Under the pieces are notes generated by a model. The model was not told the DNA's origin. It was given only the letters and a program-made list of their open reading frames with translations, and ran no database searches. 5,205 nt of DNA from Pseudomonadota bacterium (GTDB lineage Bacteria > Bdellovibrionota > Bacteriovoracia > Bacteriovoracales > Bacteriovoracaceae), in NCBI GenBank assembly GCA_023432655.1, contig JAEYUK010000031.1, positions 1 to 5,205 of the forward strand, written 5' to 3'. Shown piece after piece: positions 4,613 through 5,205 of this stretch (within the stretch, counting starts at the first letter, position 1; every line of letters begins with the position of its first letter). Both the position numbers and the translations under genes were made by a program.

Positions 4613-5205
4613 ATGACAAAAAGTTTACCGGGTTTAATGCGTACTCATCACTGTGGGGAGCTGAGAGAATCTGATGTTGGAAAAACAGTTACGCTTTGTG
4701 GCTGGATGAATAAGTACCGAAATCTCGGCAGTCTTCATTTCATCGACTTAAGAGATAAGCATGGTGTGACTCAGTTGGGCTTTGAATCCTATAAAGGCGA
4801 TATCGACGGACTTAGAAAGTTTTCTTTGGAATCAGTACTCCTTGCAACAGGTAAGGTCATGGCCCGTCCTGATTCTGCAAAAAATCCTAATATGGTAACA
4901 GGTCAGGTTGAGGTTCAGGTTGAAGAAATTCGTCTTCTCTCTCTCGCAGAAGAAGTGCCTTTCTTACCTCACGGAATGGTTCCGGCGACGGAAGATCTAC
5001 GTCTTCGCTATCGTTACCTGGATCTTCGTTCAAAGAAGCTTCAGGATATTCTCAATCTTCGTTCGCAAACTACGCGTAAGGCCCGTGAAGCTCTCTATGC
5101 TTTAGACTTTAACGAAGTTGAAACACCAATCCTCTACAAAACAACTCCTGAGGGGGCAAGAGACTATATTGTTCCGTCGCGGGTTCATCCGGGCAGAGTG
5201 TATGC
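4613..5205 (+). CDS. aspS: Aspartyl-tRNA synthetase, N-terminal third (3' end outside window)
   Basis: AspRS attaches aspartate to tRNA-Asp in the cytoplasm using ATP. The first 197 codons of an expected ~590 are present. The ATG at 4613 has AGGAG (4601-4605) seven bases upstream, and the frame stays open to the window end. Residues 10-110 are the OB-fold anticodon-binding domain: RTHHCGELRESDVG, LCGWMNKYRNLGSLHFIDLRD, with Phe43 and Gln54 at the positions of E. coli Phe35 and Gln46 that contact the anticodon. The catalytic core begins with LRYRYLDLR (131-139), followed by the ETP of motif 1 (170-172) and the flipping-loop region TPEGARDYIVPSRVHPG (178-194), which is near-diagnostic for bacterial AspRS. 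Leu38 aligns with E. coli Leu30, a position that is often His in non-discriminating enzymes, so this is likely the tRNA-Asp-specific form. Asn37 replaces the usual Asp of E. coli. About eight extra residues precede the E. coli start. Confidence 0.97.
   Translation, partial: MTKSLPGLMRTHHCGELRESDVGKTVTLCGWMNKYRNLGSLHFIDLRDKHGVTQLGFESYKGDIDGLRKFSLESVLLATGKVMARPDSAKNPNMVTGQVEVQVEEIRLLSLAEEVPFLPHGMVPATEDLRLRYRYLDLRSKKLQDILNLRSQTTRKAREALYALDFNEVETPILYKTTPEGARDYIVPSRVHPGRVY

Noticed and set aside
4908..5105. A 65-residue plus-strand frame inside aspS
   Set aside because: It overlaps the clearly recognisable AspRS frame (YRYLDLR, TPEGARD) and is basic and low in family signal, so it is a shadow.
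1..5205. CRISPR array, tRNA/rRNA genes, insertion sequence, prophage or defence system
   Set aside because: I saw no regularly spaced repeats, no cloverleaf or conserved rRNA sequence, no transposase or integrase frame, and no defence-type domains. The gene content is chromosomal housekeeping plus two envelope proteins.

Overview
The window carries two intact and one partial well-recognised housekeeping genes, two lipoprotein-like paralogues of unknown function, and the tail of a probable outer-membrane protein. The base composition is moderately low in GC. The mix of a beta-barrel protein, lipoprotein signal sequences, a DeaD-type RNA helicase, an FtsB/DivIC-like division protein with a long cytoplasmic tail, and a bacterial-type AspRS indicates a Gram-negative bacterium. 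My best guess is a Bdellovibrio/Bacteriovorax-like lineage, but this is an impression from protein style, not a computed placement.

Layout, left to right. 1-729 (+) is the 3' part of a beta-strand-rich, probably outer-membrane protein, closed by a strong Rho-independent terminator (734-761). 730-1005 is a 276-base non-coding stretch holding that terminator, a 9-bp inverted repeat with TATAAT in both arms, a candidate promoter, and a structured leader for the next gene. 1006-2724 (+) is a complete DeaD/CsdA-type DEAD-box helicase with a DbpA-like RNA-binding domain and an RGG-like tail. 2725-2837 is a short spacer filled almost entirely by two back-to-back hairpins. The second hairpin places the only good Shine-Dalgarno of the following gene in its loop. 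2838-3509 (+) is the FtsB/DivIC-like gene.

3430-3996 and 4046-4546 (both -) are tandem DUF192 paralogues, both with probable lipoprotein signal peptides. They are very likely one transcription unit running leftwards, and its last gene overlaps the end of the ftsB-like gene tail-to-tail by 80 bases. 4547-4612 is a compact divergent control region with three small dyads. 4613-5205 (+) is the first third of aspS, which runs off the window.

The genes do not form one obvious pathway: RNA remodelling, cell division, two envelope lipoproteins and tRNA charging. I see no convincing unknown defence, mobile or secretion system. The parts most worth a second look are non-coding: the double hairpin before the ftsB-like gene, the alternative pairings in the helicase leader, and the antisense overlap. 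Among the proteins, the tandem DUF192 lipoproteins are the least understood.
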